Below are positions 44,401 to 55,489 of a stretch of DNA of 64,000 nt, piece by piece (the first letter of the stretch is position 1; every line of letters begins with the position of its first letter). The position numbers and the translations under genes are program-made. Source of the DNA: Amoebophrya sp. A120 (lineage: Eukaryota > Sar > Dinophyceae > Syndiniales > Amoebophryaceae); assembly GCA_905178155.1 (NCBI GenBank), contig CAJINV010000004.1:9524625-9588624 (forward strand). Direction: 5' to 3'. The notes under the pieces are model-generated. The model had not been told where the DNA came from and did not search any database. It worked only from the letters and a program-made list of their open reading frames with translations.

Positions 44401-47375
44401 CGGAAATTTCTATCAGAAGGAAAAATCCCCCCTCCCTATATCGAAAACGATGCTTGTGATGCTGTATTGGAGTACACAAATCAGATTTGTCTTGCAGTAG
44501 AGGACTGCAGGACCATGCCACGCCATGCCAATGTAGAGAGGTCTTGGCCTAGGCACTTAGCATGAGGAACGGCTATGCTGTAGGCCCAACAGCATTACAA
44601 ACCATCTGCGTAATGGGTCGGAGCCTATGCCGTTGCTTTCTTGCAAGACAGACGCGATTTGTGGTCACAAATCCGCATCGCAAATTCCCTGAGGCGTACC
44701 TTTTCAATATGGGGATGGGAGATTTTTCCTTCCGATAATTTCAGAATTTGCTGACCGGCACGACGAAGATCGCCCCGCCGATCCCGGTGGGCACCGCAAC
44801 GAAAAATTACATGGGTGTGGACGACGACGATGTAGCAGTTCATGCTGCGGAAAATAAAGACAAGGTCCCAGCATCAAAACCGAAAACAAGCTTGAACCCG
44901 ATCAGCTTGCTGTCCATGGCTATCAAATGTAAAAATGTCTGGGTCTGGAAGATTCCAAGATTTGTCATGCAGTTTGTCCAAGCTCCACCAAGTCTGGAAC
45001 GCAGGGCCTAGCATCACAGGTTCTGCAGCCCCTTGGTGATGCCCATTGTGCATGAGAAATGCCCTCTCAGCATGGCGAGAAATGGGGACCTTTTGCAAGC
45101 CATGCAACACAGATTTTTGTATGATCCGCAACACGCATCACAAGTTCGCACTCTTCCAGACCCAGACATTTTTGCATTTGATAATCGCGCTGCAACATCA
45201 AAAGTCGGGGCGGACCCCCGGGAGAAGAAGTACAGCTACATCTAGCAGAACGAATATCAAAGCGTCTTCTTTCATCTCAACAGCCACCACGTCGTTCGCC
45301 GTTGCACCACGAGCAGGAACAACATCAAAGCGGACGGCTGCAGAGAGCAGCGTAGCAACATCATTCCTGCAGATAGGTGAAGATGTGGTCGACGATCACA
45401 AAATGATGATGAACATGCTGGATAGGAACAGTGAGAAGAACGACCTCGCTGTGCTGCACCAGGAAAGGCACCATGATGGTCACGCTCACCACCACACCCA
45501 CAAGCATCTGCACGATGGTCAACACCGGAACGAAAAACAAAAAGAGCACCATCACCACCACCACCATCAGAGCCATCATCACCACAAGGATCCCTTGGGT
45601 CTGGTCGAGGCTGCAACTTCAGCCTCGTCTAGAATTACTCCGGCTCCTGTGGAGGAACAGCGAAAAGAAAGGCATGCGAACTACAAGCACAAAAGCTCCT
45701 TCGGGAAGGAGAAGACAAATCTTCGTCATCTCTTCGAGAGCGAGACGAGTACCAACCGGCTGAAGACGCACCACGGTACTTCTAATAAGAACGTCAGCTT
45801 GAAAATGATGAAAACGAAGAGTCCGGCAGGACGACAGTCACACGACCGAAATAGTTTTCAGTACTTGCAACTCTTCTCCGACAAAAGACCTTCCCCGGCA
45901 GGCGGCGTGGGGGCATCTCGTGGGGGCCAAAACGATGCAAATTTTGCCATCGGCAAACTTCGGCAGCCATCGTCCTCGATAATATCCGCGTGGTATCGGC
46001 ACGCGCACGGGAAAGGGGATGGAGCGGATGGTGAAGCGGGCCCGGAAAAATCGCGAGAGCAACTACAGCAGCTAGAGTTGCAAACTGCACCCCCTTCCTC
46101 ACAACAACATGGGCCGCGGCTCACATCTTCAACTACAGAATTGCTGGAGCGGGGGACGACGAGTGCAGCTCAGGCAGCGAAACTTCATAGGGAGCGAAAG
46201 ATGATGCAGACGGAGAAAAACGACAATGTGCAGCTGCAGAAGAACGAGCAAACTCATCTGCAAATACCGGCAACCACCGCCGGAAAAGAAGCCGAGCACG
46301 TGGCTCAGGCCGCGGGGGTGGTAGCTGCGGCGCAACACAAAACTGCACAAACAGCCGAAACCGACGAGGCCACAGCCGGTGGATCATCCGGAAGTACTAG
46401 TAGTGTCGTTAACCAAAGATCTCCCGAGGGGGCCGCGATCTCTGCCGCGACGTCTAGTGCGTATGCGTCTTCCGGTGCAGGATCGACTGCTGGAGGGAAA
46501 ACGGAGAAACAGGACCCCTCCGTTTTCGATGACTCAGAAGTTGCTGCAGCGATCAAAGAAGCGCAAGTCGGAGGTCAAGCGACTACTACAGCAGGGCCTG
46601 TTTCTGCGGACGGAGTTGCCAGAGCGAAGAACAAGGAGGAGGACTTGCGGGGAAAGCATGAGAGGCAAACCTGGGGTAATAAAACGTTCAGCATATAATT
46701 GCATGTTTGAGATTGTCGTGATGTTGCGAGAAGTCCTGCGAGCCTGAGATGTGCTGCAGTTGATTTTTTGGGAAAAATGCACGTGCTACTAGTAGTACGC
46801 TCCTTCTTCTAGAGTTGTCTAAATGAGCAATCACACAAAAAAACACACCTCAGCGTCCGAGTGGGTCCCTCTCATCGCCGGTATCGCGGTGCTCGTCGAG
46901 ATTGTCGCGCTGCTCTGCTTATGAACTGCAAAAGTATCGGACTCGTATAAATGCATTGCGAATTTTCTTAGCATGAGAAATAGAATTTGTAATGCTGATT
47001 TGCCTTGACAAAGGAATTTGTAATGCAAGACCTGCATTTATACGAGTGCGATACTTTTGCGCAGGATACTGCTGCGAAACGAATTTAGACACCTACGACC
47101 GCTCCCACTACTACCACAACTACTACTCCGACACTGATCGGTCTTCGCAAATCTCCACGCACTTAGCCGCGTCCTCCGCGAGAGGACGGTCTTCTTGCGC
47201 CAGCGGAACCGGGACCTCGCAGGATGAGGGGCCGGCGACGAGTATTTCCGCAACCCGGCAAGAGTGGACCACCAGGGTGCTGCTGCAGCATCAACTACAG
47301 GGAGGAACTACGCGGGAGAGCAATTTTCACAATCTGTACGAAGAGACCCGGAAAGCGAGCAGTAAATCGAAGTGA
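41447..47375 (+). CDS. Large His-rich single-pass membrane protein, 1342 aa
   Basis: Model: 41447-41494, 41573-41795, 41918-42690, 42827-43301, 43458-43699, 43858-43939, 44095-44146, 44310-44410, 44743-44920, 45189-46675, 46854-46919, 47074-47375 (4029 nt). Seven of eleven introns are introners. No catalytic domain is recognised. Residues about 415-470 form a conserved-looking block (YVKDPNFYQVLNAFWLNSNPFGQ). Around 45475-45600 the frame encodes a stretch with more than 20 histidines (for example HAHHHTHKHLHDG), which could bind zinc, nickel or copper. A 20-residue hydrophobic helix (WVPLIAGIAVLVEIVALLC) lies about 105 residues from the C-terminus, with a Tyr/His-rich segment right after it. 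Topology and partner are unknown. The first two exons are the least certain. Confidence 0.65.
43302..43452. mobile_element. Introner, family A
   Basis: Left end TACGCATTGCAAAAGTATCG, right end AGCTTTTGCACAGCATA. TSD GCTGA. Left end starts TAC. Confidence 0.94.
43700..43852. mobile_element. Introner, family A
   Basis: Left end TATCCTGTGCAAAAGTATCG, right end AACTTTTGCAGTGCATA. TSD CTGGT. Confidence 0.95.
43940..44089. mobile_element. Introner, family A
   Basis: Left end TATGCATTGCAAAAGTATCG, right end CGATACTTTTGCACAGGATA. Flanks CCCGA and CCTGA, one mismatch. Confidence 0.93.
44147..44304. mobile_element. Introner, family D
   Basis: TIRs share CTCAAGCGTTACATTCTC-type sequence; ends TATGGGAC and GAACTCCATA. 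Flanks CAAAG and CAAAC, one mismatch. Confidence 0.93.
44411..44737. mobile_element. Introner, family F
   Basis: Left end TATCAGAAGGAAAAATCCCC, right end GATTTTTCCTTCCGATA. TSD ATTTC. Interior closely parallels the copy at 38900. Confidence 0.96.
44921..45183. mobile_element. Introner, family B
   Basis: Left end TATCAAATGTAAAAATGTCT, right end AGACATTTTTGCATTTGATA. Flanks ATGGC and ATCGC, one mismatch. Excision joins SMA to LQHQK in frame with the 1487-nt exon. Confidence 0.95.
46920..47068. mobile_element. Introner, family A
   Basis: Left end TATGAACTGCAAAAGTATCG, right end CGATACTTTTGCGCAGGATA. TSD CTGCT. It lies directly at the end of the transmembrane-helix codons. Confidence 0.95.
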
Positions 47376-48097
47376 GGACGAGGAGTAGGAGAGCAGAGGG
47401 AAAATAAGCCTGGCAAGTGAAGGAGAAAAGGCGCAAATATGTAGAATATAATTACAGAAGTCCTCTCACAGGTCGTGAGCCGTTGCAGCCGACCAAAAGA
47501 TGTCACCAACTCACCGTCGGGTGTGAAGTAAGAGAACATAGAATATGTTGTTGTCCACTCATTTAGAGGAGGGAACCTCATGAGAATAGAGAGCAAAGGA
47601 GACTTCTTCTACGCGGAGGTTTTTGTACAATCACAAAAGCGTATTTATCAACAGAGACAAGGACAACATCAGAAAGAAGAGTACCGCAAATAATTTGTCG
47701 CTTCTACTGGCCCCACAGTAGCTATGTACGGCTGCGAGTCTTTACGAGTGTTGTGTTCTACGGCCAAAAAAAATTGAGCGAAGTGACGAGGAGTTTATTT
47801 GACGCAGCGATGCGTTCTCTGTAGGACATCACGAGGGCGCTTCTCAGCGTTTGTAACGCGCCGGAATGTAAGCCTCGGAAGGATGAAAAACGAAAGGTAG
47901 ACGTACCAGGACCAGGACGAGGCCTGAAATTCAAAGAAACAGAAACTGAGGAAAATAAAACCTGAATGCCTGAACCCCAGTGGGCGCAAATAGATTGAAC
48001 TCCCTGTTTTTATCAACAAGACCTAGACGACCTTGATCTGAGTTTGTACACCTTGAGGACAATCGGCGACGTCGGTGTCGTGTTACTACATCAAGAA
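47376..48097. other. Intergenic stretch, nothing recognised
   Basis: No supported ORF; AT-rich toward the downstream gene. Confidence 0.5.
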
Positions 48098-49203
48098 ATG
48101 TCAGTTGATCTCTCCGCATCTGCGGGACCACCGCCCGCTTCGATGAGCGCTTCCTATGAACTGCAAAAGTATCGTACTCGTATAAATGCATTGCAAATTT
48201 TCTCAGCATGAGGATTAAAATTTCTAATGCGGATTCACCGTAGGAAAAAAATTTGTCATGCATATTTGCAATTAAGTACTACGAGCGCAATACTTTTACA
48301 CAGGATACTTCCGCTCCTCCACCAATGTCAGCAGCGGGGACCGCCGCGGCAGCGAGGGCGGGATCCGCGTCTTTGGTCGAATCAGCGGTGGGGACTGCAA
48401 AGACCGTCCTGGATCGCTCAGTCACGGAAGTGAGAAATTTCGTGGAGCAGAATCCGAGCCAGATTCGAGCGACGGTATTGCATAGGTGGGTGAGGAAAAC
48501 CTTGTGTTTTTCGCGATAAGTTACAAAATCATTAGCTTCGGCGGGCGGAGATAGAGACACAGACGCTAAGCAGAAGCAAAAAAACTGACCAACCAATATA
48601 TAAAACAGGTTTTCCTGATGGGCCTGGCCCAGGCGGTATATTGCGGCCTTGGCATCGTGAACATTTTCGCGCTCTCTTTTACCCCTGTGGAATACATGGT
48701 AAACCTGTATCTTTGCCTCTTCGCTGTCGTCACACTGATTCTGGAGGGGAAGCCGGAGTGGCCGGGCGTTTCCGGGGTGCAAGAGAAAATTTTCTTCCAA
48801 GCGCACTTTTTGTCCACGGTGCACGGCAGGGCGGGCTTCTACATGTTCCAAGGCACGTTTGGGATGGCCAGGTGAGAGATTTAGATTGAAGAAGCTTCTA
48901 GTGCCGGAAAGAGATGTGAGTACTTTTTAGGTTTGCTGTTTATTCATGTCGTTCTGCTCGGCCGGGGTTCTACTCCTCGGGTTGTAAATTTAGAAGATCT
49001 GATTTTCATCCAAAAATTCCAGATACGACTCCGATTTCCTGATGTTCGTCTTCGGTTTAGGCTTCTTCGCAATCGGCGCCCTAGTGCTCGCGCAGCAATA
49101 CAGAAACCGGGGGCAGACCGCAAATCTCCCAAGCGAAAACTTGCTGAGGGATTACCACGGGCAGGGCGGAAACCTGCCGCCTCCGACGGTGAACGCTGTG
49201 TGA
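48098..49203 (+). CDS. COPI-associated / TVP15-like four-TM protein
   Basis: Model: 48098-48154, 48313-48489, 48609-48871, 49023-49203 (678 nt, 225 aa). The first intron is an introner, the others GT-AG. The N-terminal 80 residues are Ala/Ser-rich and cytosolic-looking. Then come hydrophobic helices VFLMGLAQAVYCGLGIVNIF, VNLYLCLFAVVTLILEG, a GRAGFYMFQGTF segment and FLMFVFGLGFFAIGALVLAQ. This order, with Glu after helix 2 and 'GRxxFYxFxG' before helix 4, fits the COPI-associated membrane protein family (yeast Tvp15), which sits in the Golgi. The C-terminus is short and polar. Assignment is by pattern, without a search. Confidence 0.6.
48155..48307. mobile_element. Introner, family A
   Basis: Left end TATGAACTGCAAAAGTATCG, right end CAATACTTTTACACAGGATA. 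TSD CTTCC. Confidence 0.95.
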
Positions 49204-50209
49204 AGTAGGAGCGGACACGGTTTCTGAACTGGTGGCAGCCCGTGGACTACGCCGCGACGAGATCGATTCTAAAATTGGATCCGGATGATCAAACGCCTGA
49301 AATGCCTCTTAAGCGGCTCTATGCCTGAATACTTTGATACTCTTCAGCATTTTCCAGTCTCACCTGCGAGCTTCTCGAGCCAGCCTGTTGTACACTATGA
49401 TGTTATGAGGATGAGGAATGAATACCCGGAAAATCTAAATTTTGCGGAATAGCAAAATGAACGCGTAGGTCGTGGGAGAGTGACTTGTCTGGAATGAGCG
49501 CATAGCTTGCTTTTTGAAGAAGTGCACACGTAAAGATATTAGAACTCGAGGGCAGGAGCGCCGAATTTCGTTTAGTCTGCGTTTTCTGTCCATTGAGGAG
49601 ATCAACGCGGCTTTTTAAACGTCAATTGTCGCCAGCGAACTGCAACTGGTGAAGTTCCCGATATTCGTATTCCAATTTAAAGATCATCACCTCTATGCTC
49701 CTTGTGAGGGCACAGTTCGATCGTAATTGCGCATATCCGCTGATCCAAGTTGAGCTCGTGGCAGCTCGCTTTGAAAATTTAAATTTCGGTTCCGATCAAG
49801 ATCGCAAGTCCTAACATGACCTGTTTAGTTCCGTAAGATTACCTGATCTAAAGAGTGGCTTTCCAAGAAGTCCAAAGGATCAACAACGTGTGACGCTAGC
49901 CATGAGGAAGATCATTTCAGGCAAAAATAACGATCCGGTTCTAAAATAAATTTTCGATGTAAAAACGGAAATCTAAATTTAGATCCTCGCGAACCACGAC
50001 ACGAGGAGGTTCGCATACTAGACTGGAAATAAGGTAAATGATCATCACCAAGTACATCACGTTATGACACTTCCCAATCGAAGACTCGTCTCCACTTCGA
50101 AACTCCTATAACCATCCTATCTCCACACAGGGACCCGAGGCTCAGAGTAGTGCTTCGCTATATCACATTGTGATCCTTCTTCAACCACAACACCCAAAAC
50201 CTTTCCAAA
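49204..50209. other. Intergenic stretch upstream of RPL17
   Basis: About 1 kb without a gene or recognisable element. The last 60 bases are A/C-rich and free of ATG before the RPL17 start. Confidence 0.5.
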
Positions 50210-51204
50210 ATGGTTAAGTACTCTCGCACCCCGGAGGACAAGGCCAAGTCCGTGAAGGCCATGGGCGTCGACCTGCGCACCTCTTTCAAGAACACCTACA
50301 ACGTCTGCCAGGCCATCAAGGGCTTCAAGCTCGAGGATGCCAAGAAATACTTGCAGGTAATGAAGATGCGAAATTTAAATTTAGATGGGGGAACATAAAC
50401 ATTTGGTTTGTTTTGTGTCAACATCTCATGCAACATCATTTTGGTTTTTCGAGAATGATGTCATACGTAATGCGATTCAAAATATTCGAAAAAACACCAA
50501 AACCCCAGGCTGTGATCGAGAAGAAGCGCATTATTCCGTTCCGCCGCTTCAAGTCCGGTGTGAGCCGTGACGGACAGTGCAACGAATTCAAGACCACCCA
50601 GGGTCGCTGGCCGGAAAAGTCCTGCAAGGTCGTCTTGGGCTTGCTCCGCAACGCCGAATCCAACGCCGAATTCAAGGAACTGTCCCCGGAGGAACTGGTA
50701 AGGAGTTAATTTTTTCTTGTGAGTGCAATTTTCATTTTCCGAGTCATGTTTATTGCTATAACAGTACAGCCTGTGCGATTTTTCGGTCATTCCTTGGTTG
50801 TACGTTTCGCTCCGTTTTGCATTGTTTCCATTGTGTGAGTGGACCACAGATTTAGATTTTGATTTTCGTTTGAGAGACTACTTACTACCTATCGCAGCCT
50901 ATCCAAGTTCAAGGGATAAGTGTCGCAATGTTCGAGAGATGAAGTCCTCGCAAATTATCCACGATTCTTCGCGAAAAATAAAAAACAACAGGTCGTTTCC
51001 CACATCGCCGTCCAGCGCGCTCGTCAGGGCCGCCGCCGCACCTACCGTGCCCACGGTCGTATCAACGCGTACATGAGCTCTCCGTGCCACGTCGAGCTCA
51101 TCCTCGCCGAGGAGTCCGAGCAGGTGTCCAAGCCGGCTGGCGAGAAGGTCAAGAAGTTCACCAAGAAACAGCTCGCCAAGAAGCGCGTCTTGGAAAGCAA
51201 CTAA
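50210..51204 (+). CDS. RPL17: 60S ribosomal protein L17 (uL22)
   Basis: Three exons with GT-AG introns: 50210-50356, 50509-50697, 50992-51204 (549 nt, 182 aa, close to the 184 aa of the human protein). It begins [19 protein letters not shown] and carries the family signature [20 protein letters not shown] before a Lys-rich C-terminus. uL22 lines the polypeptide exit tunnel of the large subunit. The codon use is strongly C/G-ending, as expected for a highly expressed gene. No introner is present. Confidence 0.97.
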
Positions 51205-51992
51205 GGTTTTTTCTGAACAATTTCATCGGAGAGAACTCATGCTACAAACTCGGTACTTGTGTTGAAGAAGATGTGTTACAGTTGTGAAAAAAGCCCGAAG
51301 GATGTTAGTTGACCTGAGCTTTTTGCTTTGTTGATCAACATGATCGGGTTTTTTAGGACTGCAGAGACTACAGCAAATGAGAGGCTCACAGGACCACTAT
51401 CGCGGCTAAGTAATAATCTAGGGGTTTGCGACGTCAAACAGTCATACTGTCGTAGAGAAGATGCTAACCTCTAGAACGACGCTGCGACTTGAAGCAAGAC
51501 GAAGTGAGTTGGAACGAAACTACTCTGTCCCATGAAAAACAACCCGACGCTCGACTTGAGCGGCACGCCTCACATGATTTTAGCTGAGCGTGTTGTAATT
51601 TCGCCATTGTGTGTTCGTGTTCGCTGCAGATCTTCATCCGGGTGCAGTAGTCTTCGTCGATAGTGTTTGCATGTTCTATCGCATTTGTGGCCCATTTGCA
51701 CATTCCAATTCGTCTGTCCGACGTTCGCGTCTCAGCACTGTGATAGAGTTAATCTTAATCGCAGGCGCTGTGAGAATAACTTTTGAAGAGAGAAAGAGAG
51801 AGAGTCGCTGCAATGGAAATATCCTCGAGAGAGGCCCTCGACTTGAGGCGTTCATAGGCATCTCCAACTTCGATAAAGTAATCTTCTTAGCACCGTCACG
51901 ATTTTTTCCTTTTTCTATCCCGTGTCAAAAAGGTTTTGTATACACAAGAGTTCTTGTAAAGGTCGACATTTAAAAAGCCTGACAGGAAGATC
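51205..51992. other. Intergenic stretch, nothing recognised
   Basis: No supported gene or repeat. Confidence 0.5.
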
Positions 51993-52703
51993 ATGCCGCC
52001 TGTCGCTGTCCATGGAGCACTCCTCGAATCATATTCGAGCGGGAAGATTCCTGTCATCGCATTAACACTAAATTCGCCGACAACATCGTCCTCCTCTCTT
52101 GCGATGCACTGGTCGGGCCACACGACTTTGGCAGACCATCCTTCCGGACGTCTTGATCCTGCCCAACATCATCGTGTGGCAGCTTCTCACATAAGTACCT
52201 CGTCTACAGTGACTTCCTTCGCCGAAGGTCCAGCCTGTATCAAGAACGGTGCAAAATGTAACAACGACAAAGACATTCTCTTCGAGGTGAAACAAGATTT
52301 GAAAAATGAACGGCTACAGGCCGCGGAATCCACGAACAAGTTCCACGACGCGGCGGTCCGGACCGGGAAAAACGTAAAGAGGCTCTACGCGAAATTTCTC
52401 GGGGCGGTCAAAGAGTACGACGAAGCGCGCGCGGATTTAGATGATTCGGCGTTGAAAAAGGCACGGACTGAGATGGATTTCACGTACAATCTCGCGACGG
52501 ACATGCACGCGCAGACGTGCAAGAAACTGCAAGATCCAGAGCTCCCGTGTAGCAAGCAGTTCGCGTTCATGACGCAGCAAAAATGGGCGCGGATGCCGGT
52601 GCCAACCTGCGTCACGGGGGTCACCACGCCGTATGACGATCAAACCATTCAGAACGACGTGAACGCACTACGAGAAGCGGAGAGATCTTGTGTTATCCTG
52701 TAG
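51993..52703 (+). CDS. Protein with C-terminal CVIL prenylation box, 236 aa
   Basis: Single-exon ORF. The first 90 residues are Ser/Thr/His-rich and may include non-coding leader read-through. Residues about 95-170 form a charged helix (EVKQDLKNERLQAAESTNKF; KEYDEARADLDDSALKKART), followed by a Cys-containing region and the very C-terminal ERSCVIL. CVIL fits a CaaX box with Leu at the end, usually geranylgeranylated, which would attach the protein to a membrane. No GTPase motifs are present, so it is not a Rab or Rho protein. Function unknown. Confidence 0.55.
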   Translation: MPPVAVHGALLESYSSGKIPVIALTLNSPTTSSSSLAMHWSGHTTLADHPSGRLDPAQHHRVAASHISTSSTVTSFAEGPACIKNGAKCNNDKDILFEVKQDLKNERLQAAESTNKFHDAAVRTGKNVKRLYAKFLGAVKEYDEARADLDDSALKKARTEMDFTYNLATDMHAQTCKKLQDPELPCSKQFAFMTQQKWARMPVPTCVTGVTTPYDDQTIQNDVNALREAERSCVIL

Positions 52704-53344
52704 TGCTGACACGGAGCGACGCATAAGGTCGAACTCGAAGACAAAATGAACAAGCACAAAAATAAAGCTGTGCGCACCTGTCAGCTTCTGCGAGTTTCAA
52801 TGAATGACGGATGTTTTCAAACCTACCTAGCCATGTTGCGTTTCCGTGAATGAAGTTGATTGAGTTTGCCGTGTGTCGAGAAAAACTTGAAGGCAAGTCC
52901 GACAGAAGATGTTCCACGCAGGTGACGTTGTGGAACCACATGAGAACTGGGTGCGGCACCAGCCCATGACAACTGGGTGACGCTACCTGAGAACTGTATG
53001 ATACCGCATGAGATGAAGCGTACGAAAAACAAAGTCAGAAATCAAGATTGCAAGACAAGCAAAAGTGTACCTTCAAGCGAGGCCAGATCTGCATCAGAGA
53101 ACGCGTGCGTGCAGGTTGTGGCGTATGATGCCATGGTGGGTAATCTTTTTCGCGATGGTATGAAGAGAGAGAAAGAGTGAAGAGCAAAGACGCAGGCTGG
53201 ATAAGATTACGCACGATGGCATTATGCTTGTCATCACAATGCAGCATTTTTCGTTTCTGGAGCGAAGCTACTATACCGTCGTGGGTAATCTTACTCTGCG
53301 TGGTACTATCGTAGTTGATGCTGTGCACATTGTGAAACAAAAAA
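52704..53344. other. Intergenic stretch with short imperfect repeats
   Basis: Holds three degenerate copies of a TGAGAACTGGGTG-type 13-mer near 52940-52998. No gene is supported. Confidence 0.4.
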
Positions 53345-54648
53345 ATGGTCCGCTTTCTGTTTCTTGTCGCGATGCCTGAGGAGGGCAAACACCTCGAGAA
53401 GGTGTTTGACTTGACAAAGGACGACGATACTGCGGCTGGCAATCCCTTCATCGATCTGTACTCCAACACGAAGTTTTGTTGTAGCGGGAGTAAAAACGAC
53501 GAGGAGGATAAGAAAACCACAAAACGACAAATTTTCATGGTTGTTCCGAAGCGGGACAAGGTCCACAACTGCCCCTCGATCTCCTCTGAGTCCGCCGCCG
53601 TCTGCGCGTTCTCAGCACTGAACCTCCTGGTTCCCATTTTCGGCGCGTTTGACTTGGTGGTGTCTGCGGGGACTTGTGGCGGGATACAGCAGCCGTTGGA
53701 CGTTTTCTTGGACGAGGAACAAGGTACAAGCACAACAACAGCGACGACGACGACAACAACGGCGATGCAGCAGGGGGACGTGTTTGTCGCGAAACAGATC
53801 CGGTATTTGAACCGCTTTATTCCCTTTGACGAATACAAGCAGTATCTGCATGGCAGCGGGTACAAATTGGTGGATCCGAAAAGGGTCAAAACCGCTATCC
53901 TCGCTGATAAGAGGAACAAAGACACACTTCGTGTTTTCGAGGGGAACGTCGCGACATCCAACACGTTTGTCACGGACGATTCCATTCCGCTGCAAGAAAA
54001 AGCTCACGTCTGCGAAATGGAAGCGGCGGCACAGGCGAGGATCTGCTGTTTGATGAACGACGTTCCGTTCACCGCGGTGAAAATCGTTTCTGACGTGGAT
54101 TTGAGCAGTGCAAAGCAGAAGCAGTATCGCACCCGCACAAGTTGGAGTCACGCTTGTTGACAGATCTGCTTTTTTTATTTGCATCGGCATGACAAAAAAA
54201 TTTTTAATTGTGATGCAGTAATTCCTACTGGTGCGGTGCTTTAGCTTTTGCAATGCATAAGAGTCCGTCGAAGGGATGACGAAGGAGGAACGGGTATCCT
54301 CAGTGAAAACGTCCTCGCCCCAGAGTTCTCGAGAAGCACTCTCTGGTGCAGTTTCGGGATTTGTCATGATGCTCGAATCAGGATCAGGTGGTCGATTTGT
54401 GATGCGGTTGCACTAGCTACACAGGACTACACTTCTACGAGCCCGAACTTGTCATGCGCGGCACCCAAAACTTGTGGACCTGTGTAGCAGATTCTGGTTG
54501 GTTCTGCTTCGACGTGACTCGGGGGTGGGGAAATTTTCGCTTAGGATAATGGGGGCATGCGTTTTTGGCTTTTTTGGACCACGGAGTGGAAAATCTGGGG
54601 AACGCGTGCAGGGGGCTCGTGGAAAACTGGAATGGTATTGTGGAGTGA
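53345..54648 (+). CDS. MTA/SAH nucleosidase-like enzyme (PNP/UDP superfamily)
   Basis: Model: 53345-54107, 54262-54294, 54554-54648 (891 nt, 296 aa). It starts MVRFLFLVAMPEEGKHLE, like the AMxEE opening with the first catalytic Glu. Then come LVVSAGTCGGIQ (ribose/phosphate loop), GDVFVAKQIRYLNRF, EGNVATSNTFV, and CEMEAAAQARIC with the substrate-binding Met-Glu. VKIVSDVD supplies the Asp that protonates the purine. The last two exons give the closing helix (HAFLAFLDHGVENLGNACRG). Such enzymes cleave 5'-methylthioadenosine or S-adenosylhomocysteine in methionine salvage. A Thr repeat (about residues 129-140) interrupts a surface loop. Without intron removal the catalytic helix end is lost. Confidence 0.8.
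54108..54261. mobile_element. Introner-like intron, diverged family A, with GT-AG ends
   Basis: The arms resemble family A (GTGCAAAGCAG on the left, TTTTGCAATGCATA on the right) but no clean TSD remains. Here the boundaries can be read as GT...AG with phase kept, suggesting an old copy that has moved to ordinary splice sites. Confidence 0.75.
54295..54548. mobile_element. Introner, family C/G
   Basis: Left end TATCCTCAGTGAAAACGTCC, right end (inverted) TATCCTAAGCGAAAATTTCC. Flanks ACGGG and ATGGG, one mismatch. A 33-nt exon separates it from the preceding intron. Confidence 0.9.
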
Positions 54649-55489
54649 GGCACTGGTACGTGCGCCGCGCAGGACAGACGACAAAAAGACATCTCCATGC
54701 ATGATAAGAAGGACGGAATTGATAATATGTATGATTGCGCCGTCGGACGTCCTCTGTAATGTACTTGATTTTTGTTTTTCAGTTTGCTCCCACTTTCAAA
54801 TTTATAATATCCTGTGAAAGTTTGAGTTTCTTTGCTTTCACACACGAGGAGATCTTCGATGGCGAATGTAGTGCACAGTGATGGTGGTTACAGGGCACCG
54901 CCGAAATAAAAATATTAGTGCCTGAGTGGCGGTTAGTGCCTGCAGAGGGAGCCGGGCGTTACGACCACATCGTGCCAGGAAAAAGAAGAACTTCCGGATC
55001 TTTATCTTCCCCCGCAAGTTACATCTATCTAGAAGATCCCTTGTTGTTGACTCCAAATTGATGGGTCTTGCAACATCTGAACGAAAAGGTTTTTTTCCAA
55101 ATTGCATCTAGTAAAGCTGCAGCAGCAATCAGCACAAAGAATCGGCTTGACTACCGTTGGTCGACTCGTGGAAATGACAAATCTAGAGAACACGAAGAAG
55201 ATCAAGGCAGGATCAACGACGCGCTGGTAAGAATGGATCCATGGTTAGTGGGCGATCAAATTCGTCGTTGGAGTATTTAACATTGATTATATTACCGCAT
55301 TTTCTCTTGCAATGTGAGGAGCATCTGTCTACAGTCTACAGCCTCAACTAGCCCGCATTACTCTATTTGTTGAACATTTTTTTCGAGGATTGTAAACAGT
55401 ACTACGCACGCTACATCCAAGTAAAAACAACACTGTAACTGCAAACAACTTTTCTGCAACTTTTCTGCAATCTCTCCTCGATCTTGACC
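54649..55489. other. Intergenic stretch with upstream copy of the RING-locus repeat
   Basis: Holds a segment around 55060-55120 (CTTGCAACATCTGAACGAAA and GCATCTAGTAAAG) that recurs at 57010-57068 upstream of the second paralogue. An ORF at 55068-55280 may be a remnant exon of a third copy. The bases just before 55490 match those before 57264. Confidence 0.5.
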
